From Sphingomonas sp. Leaf20 (GTDB taxonomy: Bacteria > Pseudomonadota > Alphaproteobacteria > Sphingomonadales > Sphingomonadaceae): a stretch of 64,000 nucleotides of DNA. Positions 24,585 through 32,739 of the stretch are shown piece after piece; within the stretch, counting starts at the first letter, position 1; each line of letters starts with the position of its first letter. The DNA lies in assembly GCF_001421535.1 (NCBI RefSeq), contig NZ_LMKN01000001.1:124001-188000 (forward strand). Reading direction: 5' to 3'. The notes under the pieces are model-generated. The model did not search any database. It had not been told where the DNA came from and worked only from the letters and a program-made list of their open reading frames with translations. The position numbers were made by a program, and so were the translations under genes.

Positions 24585-25865
24585 ATGCATGATATCCGCC
24601 TCATCCGTGAAAATCCCGCCGCTTTCGACGCCGCGCTCGCGCGCCGCGGCGCCGCGCCCGTCTCCGCCGCGCTTGTCGCGATCGACGAACGCCGCCGCGC
24701 GACGATCGCGGAGGCGCAGACCGCGCAAACGCGTCGCAACGAGCTGTCCAAGGCGATCGGCCAGGCGAAGGCACAGAAGGACGAGCCGCGCGCGCAGGCG
24801 CTGATGGCCGAGGTGGCCGCGCTCAAAGCTGCGTTGCCGACGCTCGAAGCCGACGAGGCCGCGCTGACCGCGGAGCTCGATAGCGCGCTCGCGGCGATCC
24901 CCAACCTTCCCGCCCCCGAAGTCCCCGAAGGCACGGATGAGACGGGCAACGTCCTGATCCACGCGCGCGGCACCAAGACCGATTTCGGCTTCCCCCCGCG
25001 CGAGCATGATCTGATCGGCCCCGCGATCGGTCTCGACTTCGAGACGGGTGTCGCGATGTCGGGCGCCCGGTTCACGCTGGTGCGCGGACCCGCCGCACGG
25101 CTCCAGCGCGCGCTTGGCCAGTTCATGCTCGATCGCCTGACCCGCGACCACGGGTTCGAGGAGGTCGCGCCGCCGCTGCTGGTACGCGACGAGGCGGTTT
25201 TCGGCACCGGACAGCTGCCCAAATTCGCCGAGGACCTGTTCCGCACCACCGACGGTCGCTGGCTGATCCCGACCGCGGAGGTCAGCCTGACCAATATCGT
25301 GCGCGAACGGATCCTGAGCGAAGGCGAGCTGCCGCTGCGGTTCGCCGCACTGACCCCCTGCTTCCGTTCGGAGGCGGGATCGGCTGGCCGCGATACGCGC
25401 GGCTATATCCGTCAGCACCAGTTCGACAAGGTCGAGATGGTCGCGATCGTCACCCCGGACTCGTCGGACGCCGAGCATGAGCGCATGACCCAGTGTGCCG
25501 AAGGTGTCCTCGACGCGCTGCAGCTTCCGTTCAGGCGCATGCTTCTATGCGGCGGCGATATGGGTTTTACCGCATCACGCACCTATGATCTCGAGGTCTG
25601 GCTTCCCGGCCAGGATCAGTATCGCGAGATCTCGAGCGTTTCGACCTGCACCGACTTCCAGGCGCGCCGGATGAACGCGCGCTATCGCCCCGAGGGCGAG
25701 AAGAGCCCGCGGTTCGTCCACACGCTCAACGGATCGAGCCTCGCGGTCGGTCGCACGCTCGTCGCGGTCCTCGAAAATTACCAGCAGGCCGATGGATCGG
25801 TGGCGGTACCCGAGGTGCTGCAGCCGTATCTCGGTGGGCTTACGATGCTCGAGGCGCGGCGCTGA
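24585..25865 (+). CDS. serS: Seryl-tRNA synthetase
   Basis: Class II synthetase that charges tRNA-Ser (and tRNA-Sec where present). The 426-residue product starts [18 protein letters not shown], with the N-terminal antiparallel coiled-coil arm at about 25-105, then the class II motifs: motif 2 with [21 protein letters not shown] and motif 3 near the C-terminus with [16 protein letters not shown]. Length matches the family. The start is the ATG at 24585; an upstream in-frame extension is not conserved. Its stop overlaps the start of surE by one base, so serS, surE and the lipoprotein gene are one operon. Confidence 0.96.
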   Translation: MHDIRLIRENPAAFDAALARRGAAPVSAALVAIDERRRATIAEAQTAQTRRNELSKAIGQAKAQKDEPRAQALMAEVAALKAALPTLEADEAALTAELDSALAAIPNLPAPEVPEGTDETGNVLIHARGTKTDFGFPPREHDLIGPAIGLDFETGVAMSGARFTLVRGPAARLQRALGQFMLDRLTRDHGFEEVAPPLLVRDEAVFGTGQLPKFAEDLFRTTDGRWLIPTAEVSLTNIVRERILSEGELPLRFAALTPCFRSEAGSAGRDTRGYIRQHQFDKVEMVAIVTPDSSDAEHERMTQCAEGVLDALQLPFRRMLLCGGDMGFTASRTYDLEVWLPGQDQYREISSVSTCTDFQARRMNARYRPEGEKSPRFVHTLNGSSLAVGRTLVAVLENYQQADGSVAVPEVLQPYLGGLTMLEARR

Positions 25866-26629
25866 TGCGCATTCTCCTCACCAACGACGACGGCTATCAT
25901 GCCTCGGGACTGAAGGTGCTCGAGGCGATCGCGGCGACCTTGTCGGACGATGTCTGGGTCGTCGCGCCTGCGGACGAGCAGTCGGGCGCAGGCCATTCGC
26001 TGACGCTGTCGCGGCCGCTTCGCGTGCGCAAGTTCGGGGAGAAGCGCTACGCGGTCGCCGGCACGCCGACCGATGCGGTGATGATGGCGCTTGCGAGGAT
26101 CATGAAGGACAGCCCACCCGACCTGATCCTGTCCGGGGTCAACCGCGGCGCGAACCTGGCGGAGGACGTCACCTATTCGGGGACCGTCTCGGCGGCGATG
26201 GAGGGTGCGCTCGCGGGCGTCCGGTCGATCGCGCTCAGCCAGGTCTACAGCCGGGAAGGCATGGGGGACAGTGTGCCGTTCGAGGCCGCCGCCGCGTGGG
26301 GCGAACGCGTGCTGCGCCCGTTGCTCGACGCGCCGCTCGCGCCGCGGACGCTGGTCAACGTCAACTTCCCCGTCGGCGCCGCGGACAAGGTGAAGGGGAT
26401 CCGCGTCGTCAGCCAGGGGTTGCGCGATTACGGCCGGCTGAAGATCGTCACCAACACCGACCCCCGCGGCTACGACTATCACTGGTTCTCGCTCAGCGGC
26501 ACCGCCGAGACACCGATGCGCGCCACCGATCTGGAAGCGGTGATGGACGGCTATATCTCGGTCACGCCGCTTCATCTCGACCTCACGCATGGCGAATCGC
26601 TGGACATGCTCGGGCAAGCCTACGCGTGA
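25865..26629 (+). CDS. surE: 5'/3'-nucleotidase SurE
   Basis: Metal-dependent phosphatase acting on nucleoside monophosphates, linked to stationary-phase and stress survival. The 254-residue product has the invariant N-terminal [16 protein letters not shown], which holds the metal-binding Asp-Asp, VVAPADEQSGAGHSLT and the GVNRGANLAEDVTYSGTVSAAMEG motif. It overlaps serS by one base and the next gene by four (GTGA), so it is translationally coupled. The order surE before a LysM/M23 gene recalls the surE-pcm-nlpD cluster, without pcm here. Confidence 0.95.
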   Translation: MRILLTNDDGYHASGLKVLEAIAATLSDDVWVVAPADEQSGAGHSLTLSRPLRVRKFGEKRYAVAGTPTDAVMMALARIMKDSPPDLILSGVNRGANLAEDVTYSGTVSAAMEGALAGVRSIALSQVYSREGMGDSVPFEAAAAWGERVLRPLLDAPLAPRTLVNVNFPVGAADKVKGIRVVSQGLRDYGRLKIVTNTDPRGYDYHWFSLSGTAETPMRATDLEAVMDGYISVTPLHLDLTHGESLDMLGQAYA

Positions 26630-27843
26630 AGCGCGGCGCCGTGATCCTGGGCACGGCGCTCGCGGTTGCCGGTTGTATCCCGAGCGTCGATGCGCCGGTG
26701 CTGCGCGACGAGGCCCCGGCGCGTGCCCCGGCGGAACGCATCCAGCGACTGCCGCCATCCGACGACGATCGGGATCGCCGGTCCGAGGCCCAATCCGAGC
26801 GCCGGACCGAAAGGGGCGACTTCGATCGCGCCGATACGCGCCGGCGTCCTGAACAGCGCCGCACCATTGACCGCAGTCCACCACCCTATCGGCCCACCGA
26901 TCGCGAGCGCAGCGACAGCGAGCAGGTCTCCACCCTCCCCGCGCCGCGCCCCGCGTGGGAGGCGAGCCCGGTGGTCGCAGACGCGCGCACGGTGGACGAC
27001 TCGACCTATCTTGTCCGCCCGGGCGATTCGCTGCGGCTCGTCGCCGAGCGCACCGGGGTCAGCAGCGACGCGATCGCGCGCGCCAACCAGATCGACCCGC
27101 CCTTCACGATCCGCACGGGCGAACGCCTCACGATCCCCGGCGGCCGCTATCACCTCGTCCGCCGGGGGGAGACCGGCATCGCGATCGCGCGGGCTTACGG
27201 TGTCGAATGGTCGCGCATCGTCACCGCGAACGCGCTCCTCGAACCCTATGTGCTGCGCGCGGGTCAGCGGATCGCGATCCCTGCGCCGCCGGGCGGCACC
27301 AGCCTCGCCGATCGTGCGGCCGCGTTCACGCTCGACGTCGACGACATCCTGACCGGCGGCGAGCCCGCGCTCGCGAGCAACCAGGCACCGGTGAAACCGA
27401 CCGCGACGCCGAGGCGCGTCCTGCCCCCGAGCGCGGTCGTCACTGCGCCTGCCCGTCTCGCGGGCGGCAGCTTCCTCTGGCCGGTCGATGGCCGCGTCGT
27501 GAAGCGGTTCGGCCACGGCGCGAGCGGCGAGCGCAACGACGGGATCAAGATCGCCATCCCGGTCGCGACGCCGATCCGCGCGACCGCGGACGGCGTCGTC
27601 GCCTATGTCGGCGATGGAATCGCCGCGCTCGGCGGGCTGGTAATCGTCAAGCACGGCGGTGGCTGGACCAGCGTCTACGGCCACGCCTCCAAGCTGATGG
27701 TCCAGCGCGGCCAGAGCGTGAAGCGCGGCCAGACGGTCGCGCTGTCCGGCGATACCGGCTTCGCGGATCGTCCCGAGCTCCACTTCGAACTGCGCAAGGG
27801 ACGCACGCCGGTCGATCCGACCACGCAGCTGCCGCGGCTGTAA
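26626..27843 (+). CDS. nlpD: NlpD-type LysM/M23 lipoprotein
   Basis: A 405-residue murein hydrolase regulator or divisome-associated lipoprotein. The start is the GTG at 26626, giving a lipobox (AVAGC, Cys at about residue 18) for outer-membrane attachment. A charged, Arg/Asp/Pro-rich linker spans about 25-115. Two LysM modules follow (VRPGDSLRLVAERTG at about 128 and VRRGETGIAIARAYG at about 183), then an M23/LytM domain (about 285-400) with HGASGERNDGIKI and VYGHASKL. The usual LytM zinc ligands look incomplete (for example N-D-G-I where active members have H-x-G-x-D), so it probably activates an amidase rather than cutting itself, as in NlpD. Confidence 0.83.
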   Translation: MKRGAVILGTALAVAGCIPSVDAPVLRDEAPARAPAERIQRLPPSDDDRDRRSEAQSERRTERGDFDRADTRRRPEQRRTIDRSPPPYRPTDRERSDSEQVSTLPAPRPAWEASPVVADARTVDDSTYLVRPGDSLRLVAERTGVSSDAIARANQIDPPFTIRTGERLTIPGGRYHLVRRGETGIAIARAYGVEWSRIVTANALLEPYVLRAGQRIAIPAPPGGTSLADRAAAFTLDVDDILTGGEPALASNQAPVKPTATPRRVLPPSAVVTAPARLAGGSFLWPVDGRVVKRFGHGASGERNDGIKIAIPVATPIRATADGVVAYVGDGIAALGGLVIVKHGGGWTSVYGHASKLMVQRGQSVKRGQTVALSGDTGFADRPELHFELRKGRTPVDPTTQLPRL

Positions 27844-27880
27844 CCAGCGCACGTCGCGGCAGACGGACCTCACTTAGTAT

Positions 27881-27964
27881 CCGTCATCCTGACGAAGGTC
27901 AGGATCCAGGGTTACAGGCCCCGGCGCTGATGGCTCTGGATCCTGACCTTCGTCAGGATGACGG
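27881..27964. repeat. Dispersed intergenic palindrome (CCGTCATCC type), copy 1
   Basis: A perfect 29-bp inverted repeat: arms 27881-27909 and 27936-27964, spacer 26 bases. Each arm also folds on itself (TCCTGAC/GTCAGGA). It starts with CCGTCATCCTGACG and ends in the complement. Related copies are at 32265, 48407 and 60567, so this is a REP-like family. It fills the nlpD-tyrS gap. Confidence 0.85.
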
Positions 27965-28029
27965 CTCGCGGTAACGATGACCGCGCCGCCGGGATGACGG
28001 ACCGCGCAACCGCTGCTAGTGGCTGCGCG

Positions 28030-29268
28030 ATGACCTACAAGTCCGACCTGCTCACCACGCTGACCTCGCGCGGCTATGTCCACCAGATGACCGATGCGGC
28101 CGCGCTCGACGCGCTCGCGGGCAAGCAGGTCGTGCCGGGCTATATCGGCTTCGACCCGACCGCGCCGTCGCTGCATGTCGGCAGCCTTGTCCAGATCATG
28201 CTGCTGCGCCGGTTGCAGCAGACCGGTCACAAGCCGATCGTCCTGATGGGCGGCGGCACCGGCAAGATCGGCGATCCGAGCTTCAAGGACGAGGCGCGCA
28301 AGCTGCTCGGCGAAGACGGGATCAAGGCCAACGTCGCCTCGATCCGCCGCATCTTCGAGCGCTTCCTGACGTTCGCGCCTGAAGGTGAAGCGGGCGGCCC
28401 CACCGACGCGGTGATGCTCGACAACGCCGAATGGCTCGACGCGCTCGAATATATCCCGTTCCTGCGTGACGTCGGCCAGCATTTCTCGGTCAACCGGATG
28501 CTCGCGTTCGACTCGGTCAAGCTCCGCCTCGACCGCGAACAGTCGCTGAGCTTCCTCGAATTCAACTACATGATCCTCCAGGCCTATGACTTTCTCGAAC
28601 TGTCGCGCCGCGCCGAGTGCCGGTTGCAGATGGGCGGATCGGACCAGTGGGGCAACATCGTCAACGGCATCGAACTGTCGCGCCGGATGGACGGCACCGA
28701 GGTCTACGGTGTCACCACCCCGCTGATCACGACCGCGGATGGCGGCAAGATGGGCAAGACGATGTCGGGCGCGGTCTGGCTGCACGAGGACCAGTTGCCG
28801 CACTTCGATTACTGGCAGTTCTGGCGCAACACCGACGACCGCGACGTCGGCCGTTTCCTGCGGCTGTTCACCGACCTGCCACTCGACGAGATCGCACGGC
28901 TCGAGGCGCTCGAGGGTGCGGAGATCAACGCCGCCAAGATCGTGCTCGCCAACGAAGCCACCGCGATGTGCCGCGGCCGCGCCGCCGCGGACCAGGCCGC
29001 GGAGACCGCACGCAAGACGTTCGCGGAAGGCGCATCGGGCGACGCGCTGCCGAGCCACCCCGTCGGCGACGCCGATATCGGCATCGTCGAGGCGCTGGTG
29101 GCGCTCGGCTTCGTCGCGTCGAACGGCGAGGCGCGGCGCAAGATCGGCGAGGGCGCGGTGCGCGTCGATGGTGAACCGGTCCGTGAGGCAACGGCAAGGA
29201 TCGCCGTCGCCGCCCCGGTTCGCCTCAGCCTCGGCAAGAAGCGGCACGGGATGCTCGTCCCCGCCTGA
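28030..29268 (+). CDS. tyrS: Tyrosyl-tRNA synthetase
   Basis: Class I synthetase charging tRNA-Tyr. The 412-residue product has the HIGH-like motif in its usual form (SLHVGSL), [10 protein letters not shown], the tyrosine-binding [10 protein letters not shown] and [11 protein letters not shown], and the KMSKS-like KMGKTMSG. The C-terminal S4-type RNA-binding domain is at about 345-405 ([21 protein letters not shown]). The ATG at 28030 begins [11 protein letters not shown]; upstream in-frame sequence lies next to the palindromic repeat and is not conserved. The upstream repeat could end transcription of surE-nlpD. Confidence 0.96.
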   Translation: MTYKSDLLTTLTSRGYVHQMTDAAALDALAGKQVVPGYIGFDPTAPSLHVGSLVQIMLLRRLQQTGHKPIVLMGGGTGKIGDPSFKDEARKLLGEDGIKANVASIRRIFERFLTFAPEGEAGGPTDAVMLDNAEWLDALEYIPFLRDVGQHFSVNRMLAFDSVKLRLDREQSLSFLEFNYMILQAYDFLELSRRAECRLQMGGSDQWGNIVNGIELSRRMDGTEVYGVTTPLITTADGGKMGKTMSGAVWLHEDQLPHFDYWQFWRNTDDRDVGRFLRLFTDLPLDEIARLEALEGAEINAAKIVLANEATAMCRGRAAADQAAETARKTFAEGASGDALPSHPVGDADIGIVEALVALGFVASNGEARRKIGEGAVRVDGEPVREATARIAVAAPVRLSLGKKRHGMLVPA

Positions 29269-29374
29269 TACCGGCCGGGCGCGTGTGGTAAATCGCCCAT
29301 TAGCCATGCCGGTTCTCATGCGCTTCACGGCGTCTGTTTTAGGATCGAAGCGGAACTCAAGCGGGACACGATCG

Positions 29375-29692
29375 ATGCCAGACCAGGCGATGGCGATTCA
29401 GGAGACGCGGTCCGAACCGCGCGACGAGGTCATGCACCGCACGCGCGCGACCGACGGCGAGGGCAACGGCGTCAAGCTCGTTCTCGTCAACGTCTCGCCG
29501 AGCGGGTTGATGGCGCGCTGCGACCGCGATCCGGTCGCGGGCGACCTGTTGCGCGTCGTGCTGCCGATCATCGGCGAGGTCGTCGCGCAGGTCCGCTGGT
29601 CGCTCGGCGGCCGGATCGGCTGCTCGTTCGACAGCACGATCCCGCTAAAGGCCTATTACGGCATGCTCACCGCGATGCTCCGCAACAGCTGA
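29375..29692 (+). CDS. Short PilZ-domain protein
   Basis: A 105-residue cytoplasmic protein, essentially a single PilZ domain. The c-di-GMP-binding N-terminal RSEPRDEVMHRTR supplies the basic segment, followed by VNVSPSGLMARC ([D/N]xSxxG type). The C-terminal part ends GRIGCSFDSTIPL. Start ambiguity: ATG at 29375 (MPDQAM) or 29390 (MAIQET); the first is used here. Its partner is unknown. Confidence 0.82.
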   Translation: MPDQAMAIQETRSEPRDEVMHRTRATDGEGNGVKLVLVNVSPSGLMARCDRDPVAGDLLRVVLPIIGEVVAQVRWSLGGRIGCSFDSTIPLKAYYGMLTAMLRNS

Positions 29693-29696
29693 GCAG

Positions 29697-30137
29697 TCAG
29701 CCGGCGCGGACCAGCAGGACGCCGCCGATCACCAGCGCGACACCCGCCAGCCGCGCGAGGCTGATCGGCGTCGCGCTGAGGCCGAGCAACCCGAACCGGT
29801 CGAGGATCAGTGCGGTCACCAGCTGACTCGCGACCGCGATCGTAAGCGCGGACGCCAGCCCCAGCCGCGGCGTCGCATAGGCGAGCGCGGCGACGAAGCA
29901 CGCGCCGTACACGCCCCCCAGCCACGCCCATCCTGGCGCGCCCTTCAATGCCGCGGGCATCGTCCGGTCGGTCGCCGCCCAGACCGCGAACAGAATGACC
30001 GTCCCAACCGCGAACGACACCAGCGAGCCCAGCCACAACGAGCCCGACGCCTTGACCAGCGCGGCGTTGGTGGGCGGCTGGATCGCGAGGCCGATACCGG
30101 CGAGAAGAACGACGAGGATGGGAAGCAGGGCGGCCAT
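29697..30137 (-). CDS. DMT-superfamily small membrane protein (YdcZ/DUF606)
   Basis: A 146-residue inner-membrane protein with about five hydrophobic segments (AALLPILVVLLAGIGLAI, LVSFAVGTVILFAVWAA, YGACFVAALAYA, and two near the C-terminus). It resembles the DUF606/YdcZ subfamily of the drug/metabolite transporter superfamily, whose small members act as homo- or heterodimers. The N-terminal IQPPTNAALVKASGS is characteristic. The substrate is unknown. It is convergent with the PilZ gene, with only 4 bases between them. Confidence 0.8.
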   Translation of the reverse strand: MAALLPILVVLLAGIGLAIQPPTNAALVKASGSLWLGSLVSFAVGTVILFAVWAATDRTMPAALKGAPGWAWLGGVYGACFVAALAYATPRLGLASALTIAVASQLVTALILDRFGLLGLSATPISLARLAGVALVIGGVLLVRAG

Positions 30138-30182
30138 CGCCGGTCCGTGATCGCTCGCCCCACCCCGGTCAACCCGCCCCAG

Positions 30183-32234
30183 TCAACCCGAGCGGAGCAA
30201 CGCCACGCCGGCGTCGCGATCGAACAGGTACAGCGCGGTGCGCGCCGCCTGCCCGCGCGGCCCCTCCAGCCCGCCGTCGCGATCGATCAGCAGCCGCGCA
30301 TCGTCATGCGCGCATTGGAGAAGGTCGGCCATCATGTCGGGCGTCGCGAGCCGGAACGCCATCTCGCCCGATTGCTTCGTACCTAGTAGCTCGCCCGCGC
30401 CGCGCAGGCGGAGGTCCTCCTCGGCGATCCGGAACCCGTCATTCGTCTCGCGCATCAGCGCGAGCCGCGCGCGCGACGTCTCGCTGAGCGAGCTCCCACG
30501 CATCAGCAGGCAGATCGACCGCCCGCTGCCGCGCCCGACGCGCCCGCGCAACTGGTGCAACTGCGCGAGCCCGAACCGATCGGCATGCTCGATCACGATC
30601 AGCGTCGCGTTGGGCACGTCGACGCCGACTTCAATCACCGTCGTCGCGACCAGCACGGCGGTGCGCGCGGCGGAGAACTCAGCCATCACCGCGTCCTTTT
30701 CGGCAGGCTTCATCCGGCCATGGACCAGCGACACCTTGTCGCCGAACCGCGCGCGCAGCGTCTCCGCGCGCATCTCTGCGGCGGCCAGGTCGCTCTTCTC
30801 GCTCTCCTCGACCAGCGGGCACACCCAGTACGCCTGCCCCCCGTCCGCCAGATGCCGGCCCAGCGCGTTGACCACGTCGTCGAGCCGGTCCTCGGAGATC
30901 ACCCGCGTCTCGATCGGCTGGCGGCCCGGCGGCATCTCGTCGAGCCGGCTGACGTCCATCTCGCCATATTGCGCGAGCGTCAGCGTGCGCGGGATCGGCG
31001 TCGCGGTCATCGCCAGCAGATGCGGCGGCGCGATCCCCTTGGCCTGCAGCGTCATCCGCTGCGCGACGCCGAAACGGTGCTGCTCGTCGACCACCACCAG
31101 CGCAAGGTCCTTGTAGGCGACGGCATCCTGGAAGATCGCGTGCGTGCCGACGAGGATGTCGATCTCGCCGCTCGCCAGCGCCATCAACGTCGCCTCGCGC
31201 ACGCGGCCCTTGTCACGCCCGGTCAGCACGCCGACCTCGATCGGCAACCCGGCAAGCGTCTTCCTCAGCGTCTCGTAATGCTGGCGCGCGAGGATCTCGG
31301 TCGGTGCAAGCATCGCCGCCTGCGCGCCCGCCTCGACCGCGATCAGCATCGCCATCGCCGCGACCAGCGTCTTCCCCGAGCCGACATCGCCCTGCAGCAG
31401 CCGCAGCATCGGCGCGGTCTGCCCAAGATCGCCCTCGATCTCCCCCACCGTCCGCGATTGCGCGCCGGTCAGCGTGTAGGGCAGTTTGAGCATGCCGCGC
31501 AGCCGCCCGTCGCCGTGGAGCGCCCGCCCCCGCCGCTTGCGCGTGTCGGCGCGGACGAGCGTCATCGCGAGCTGGTTGGCAAACACCTCGTCATACGCCA
31601 GCCGCTCGCGCGCCTTGGCGTCCGACGGGTCGGCATGGATGCGCGCGAGCGAATCATGCCAGCCCGGCCATTCGCGTTTCGCCTTCAGCCCCGGCTCGAT
31701 CCACTCGGCCAGATCGGGCGCGCGCGCGACCGCCTGCGTCGTCAGCGCCGCCAGCCGCCGCGAGGTGAGCCCCTCCGACAGCGGATAGATCGGCTCGCGC
31801 TCGCGCAACTCCTCGTCGGGTTCGACGATGTCGGGATGCACGATCTGCAGTTCCTGGCCATATTCGTCGAGCCGCCCCGAGACGCGCTTCGCCTCGCCGA
31901 TCGGCAGCAGCTTCTTCGCCCAGCCCGAACTTCCGCCGAAGAAGACGAGGCTGACATAATTGCCATGCGCGTCGGTCGCCTGCACGCGCGTCGGGCCACG
32001 CCCCGCGCTGACGCGGTGCTCGCGCGCGGTCAGCGTGATCACGATGATCCGCCCGGCATCGCTCGCCATCAGCTCGGTGCGCGGCAGGCGATCGACATAG
32101 CCGGTGGGCAGATGGAAGGCGACGTCGACGACGCGCGCCAGCCCGAGCCGGTCGAGCGGCTTGGCGAGCGCAGGCCCCACCCCTTTCAGGACGAGGGTTT
32201 CGGCGAACAGCGGATTGAGGATTTCGGGTCGCAT
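30183..32234 (-). CDS. recG: ATP-dependent DNA helicase RecG
   Basis: Branch-migration helicase that processes stalled forks and recombination intermediates. The 683-residue product has the N-terminal wedge/OB-fold domain (about 60-150), then SF2 motor motifs: Walker A in GDVGSGKTLVAAM, DEQHRFG (motif II), TATPIPRTL, and motifs V/VI with VGVDVPNAT and QLRGRVGRG. Length matches E. coli RecG. The ATG at 32234 starts MRPEILNPLF. A dispersed repeat lies upstream, separating it from the divergent sdhE. Confidence 0.95.
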   Translation of the reverse strand: MRPEILNPLFAETLVLKGVGPALAKPLDRLGLARVVDVAFHLPTGYVDRLPRTELMASDAGRIIVITLTAREHRVSAGRGPTRVQATDAHGNYVSLVFFGGSSGWAKKLLPIGEAKRVSGRLDEYGQELQIVHPDIVEPDEELREREPIYPLSEGLTSRRLAALTTQAVARAPDLAEWIEPGLKAKREWPGWHDSLARIHADPSDAKARERLAYDEVFANQLAMTLVRADTRKRRGRALHGDGRLRGMLKLPYTLTGAQSRTVGEIEGDLGQTAPMLRLLQGDVGSGKTLVAAMAMLIAVEAGAQAAMLAPTEILARQHYETLRKTLAGLPIEVGVLTGRDKGRVREATLMALASGEIDILVGTHAIFQDAVAYKDLALVVVDEQHRFGVAQRMTLQAKGIAPPHLLAMTATPIPRTLTLAQYGEMDVSRLDEMPPGRQPIETRVISEDRLDDVVNALGRHLADGGQAYWVCPLVEESEKSDLAAAEMRAETLRARFGDKVSLVHGRMKPAEKDAVMAEFSAARTAVLVATTVIEVGVDVPNATLIVIEHADRFGLAQLHQLRGRVGRGSGRSICLLMRGSSLSETSRARLALMRETNDGFRIAEEDLRLRGAGELLGTKQSGEMAFRLATPDMMADLLQCAHDDARLLIDRDGGLEGPRGQAARTALYLFDRDAGVALLRSG

Positions 32235-32264
32235 GACTATCTGCTGGCCTAACCCAGCCCTGAT

Positions 32265-32345
32265 CCGTCATGCCAGCGAAAGCTGGCATCTTTTGGTGAC
32301 CGGGCGCCCTATCCGCATAAGACCCCAGCCTGCGCTGGGGTGACG
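32265..32345. repeat. Dispersed intergenic palindrome, copy 2
   Basis: Two adjacent hairpins, CCGTCATGCCAGC-GAA-AGCTGGCAT on the left and GACCCCAGC-CTGC-GCTGGGGTGACG on the right, belonging to the same family as the element at 27881. It lies between divergent recG and sdhE and runs into the region of the possible GTG start of sdhE at 32340. Confidence 0.75.
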
Positions 32346-32354
32346 AGGTGTACC

Positions 32355-32621
32355 TTGGACCACGAAACCCGCCTCAAGCGCCTCGGCTTCCGCAGTTCGC
32401 ACCGCGGCACGCGCGAAGCCGATATGATGATCGGCGGCTTCTTCGAAACCTATGGCCGCAGCTGGACGCCCGAGCAGCTCGACTGGTTCGAAGCGCTGCT
32501 CGAGGAGCAGGACGTCGACATCATGGGCTGGGCGATCGGCTCGATTCCGTGCCCGCCCGAATGGAACGGCCCGATGATGCAGGCGATGCGCGACATCAAT
32601 TACGTCACGGTCGTCAAGTAA
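32355..32621 (+). CDS. sdhE: Succinate dehydrogenase assembly factor 2
   Basis: Small protein that helps insert FAD into succinate dehydrogenase flavoprotein. The 88-residue product has the family signature RGTREADMMIGGF, equivalent to the RGxxE motif of E. coli SdhE that contacts the flavoprotein, and FEALLEEQDVDIMGWAIG further on. I prefer the TTG at 32355, because GAGGTG lies 5 bases upstream and because a GTG at 32340 falls inside the dispersed repeat. A TTG start is unusual. The gene is followed by another repeat and then mfd. Confidence 0.85.
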   Translation: MDHETRLKRLGFRSSHRGTREADMMIGGFFETYGRSWTPEQLDWFEALLEEQDVDIMGWAIGSIPCPPEWNGPMMQAMRDINYVTVVK

Positions 32622-32625
32622 CCTA

Positions 32626-32726
32626 CTCCCTCTCCCCTCCGGGGAGAGGGTCGGGGTGAGGGGCAGCCAAGCAGCGCAGCGCCTAGGACAGCCCCTCACC
32701 CAACCCTCTCCCCGACGGGGAGAGGG
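32626..32726. repeat. Dispersed CCCTCTCCCC/GGGGAGAGGG repeat, copy A
   Basis: About 100 bases with two outer hairpins: CCCTCTCCCCTCCGGGGAGAGGG on the left and CCCTCTCCCCGACGGGGAGAGGG on the right, with GGGTGAGGGGCAGCC and its near complement CCCTCACCC between. The same element occurs at 58993-59120. Similar G/C-rich palindromes are common between genes in many Proteobacteria. It separates sdhE from mfd. Confidence 0.82.
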
Positions 32727-32739
32727 CTTCAGGAACGAT

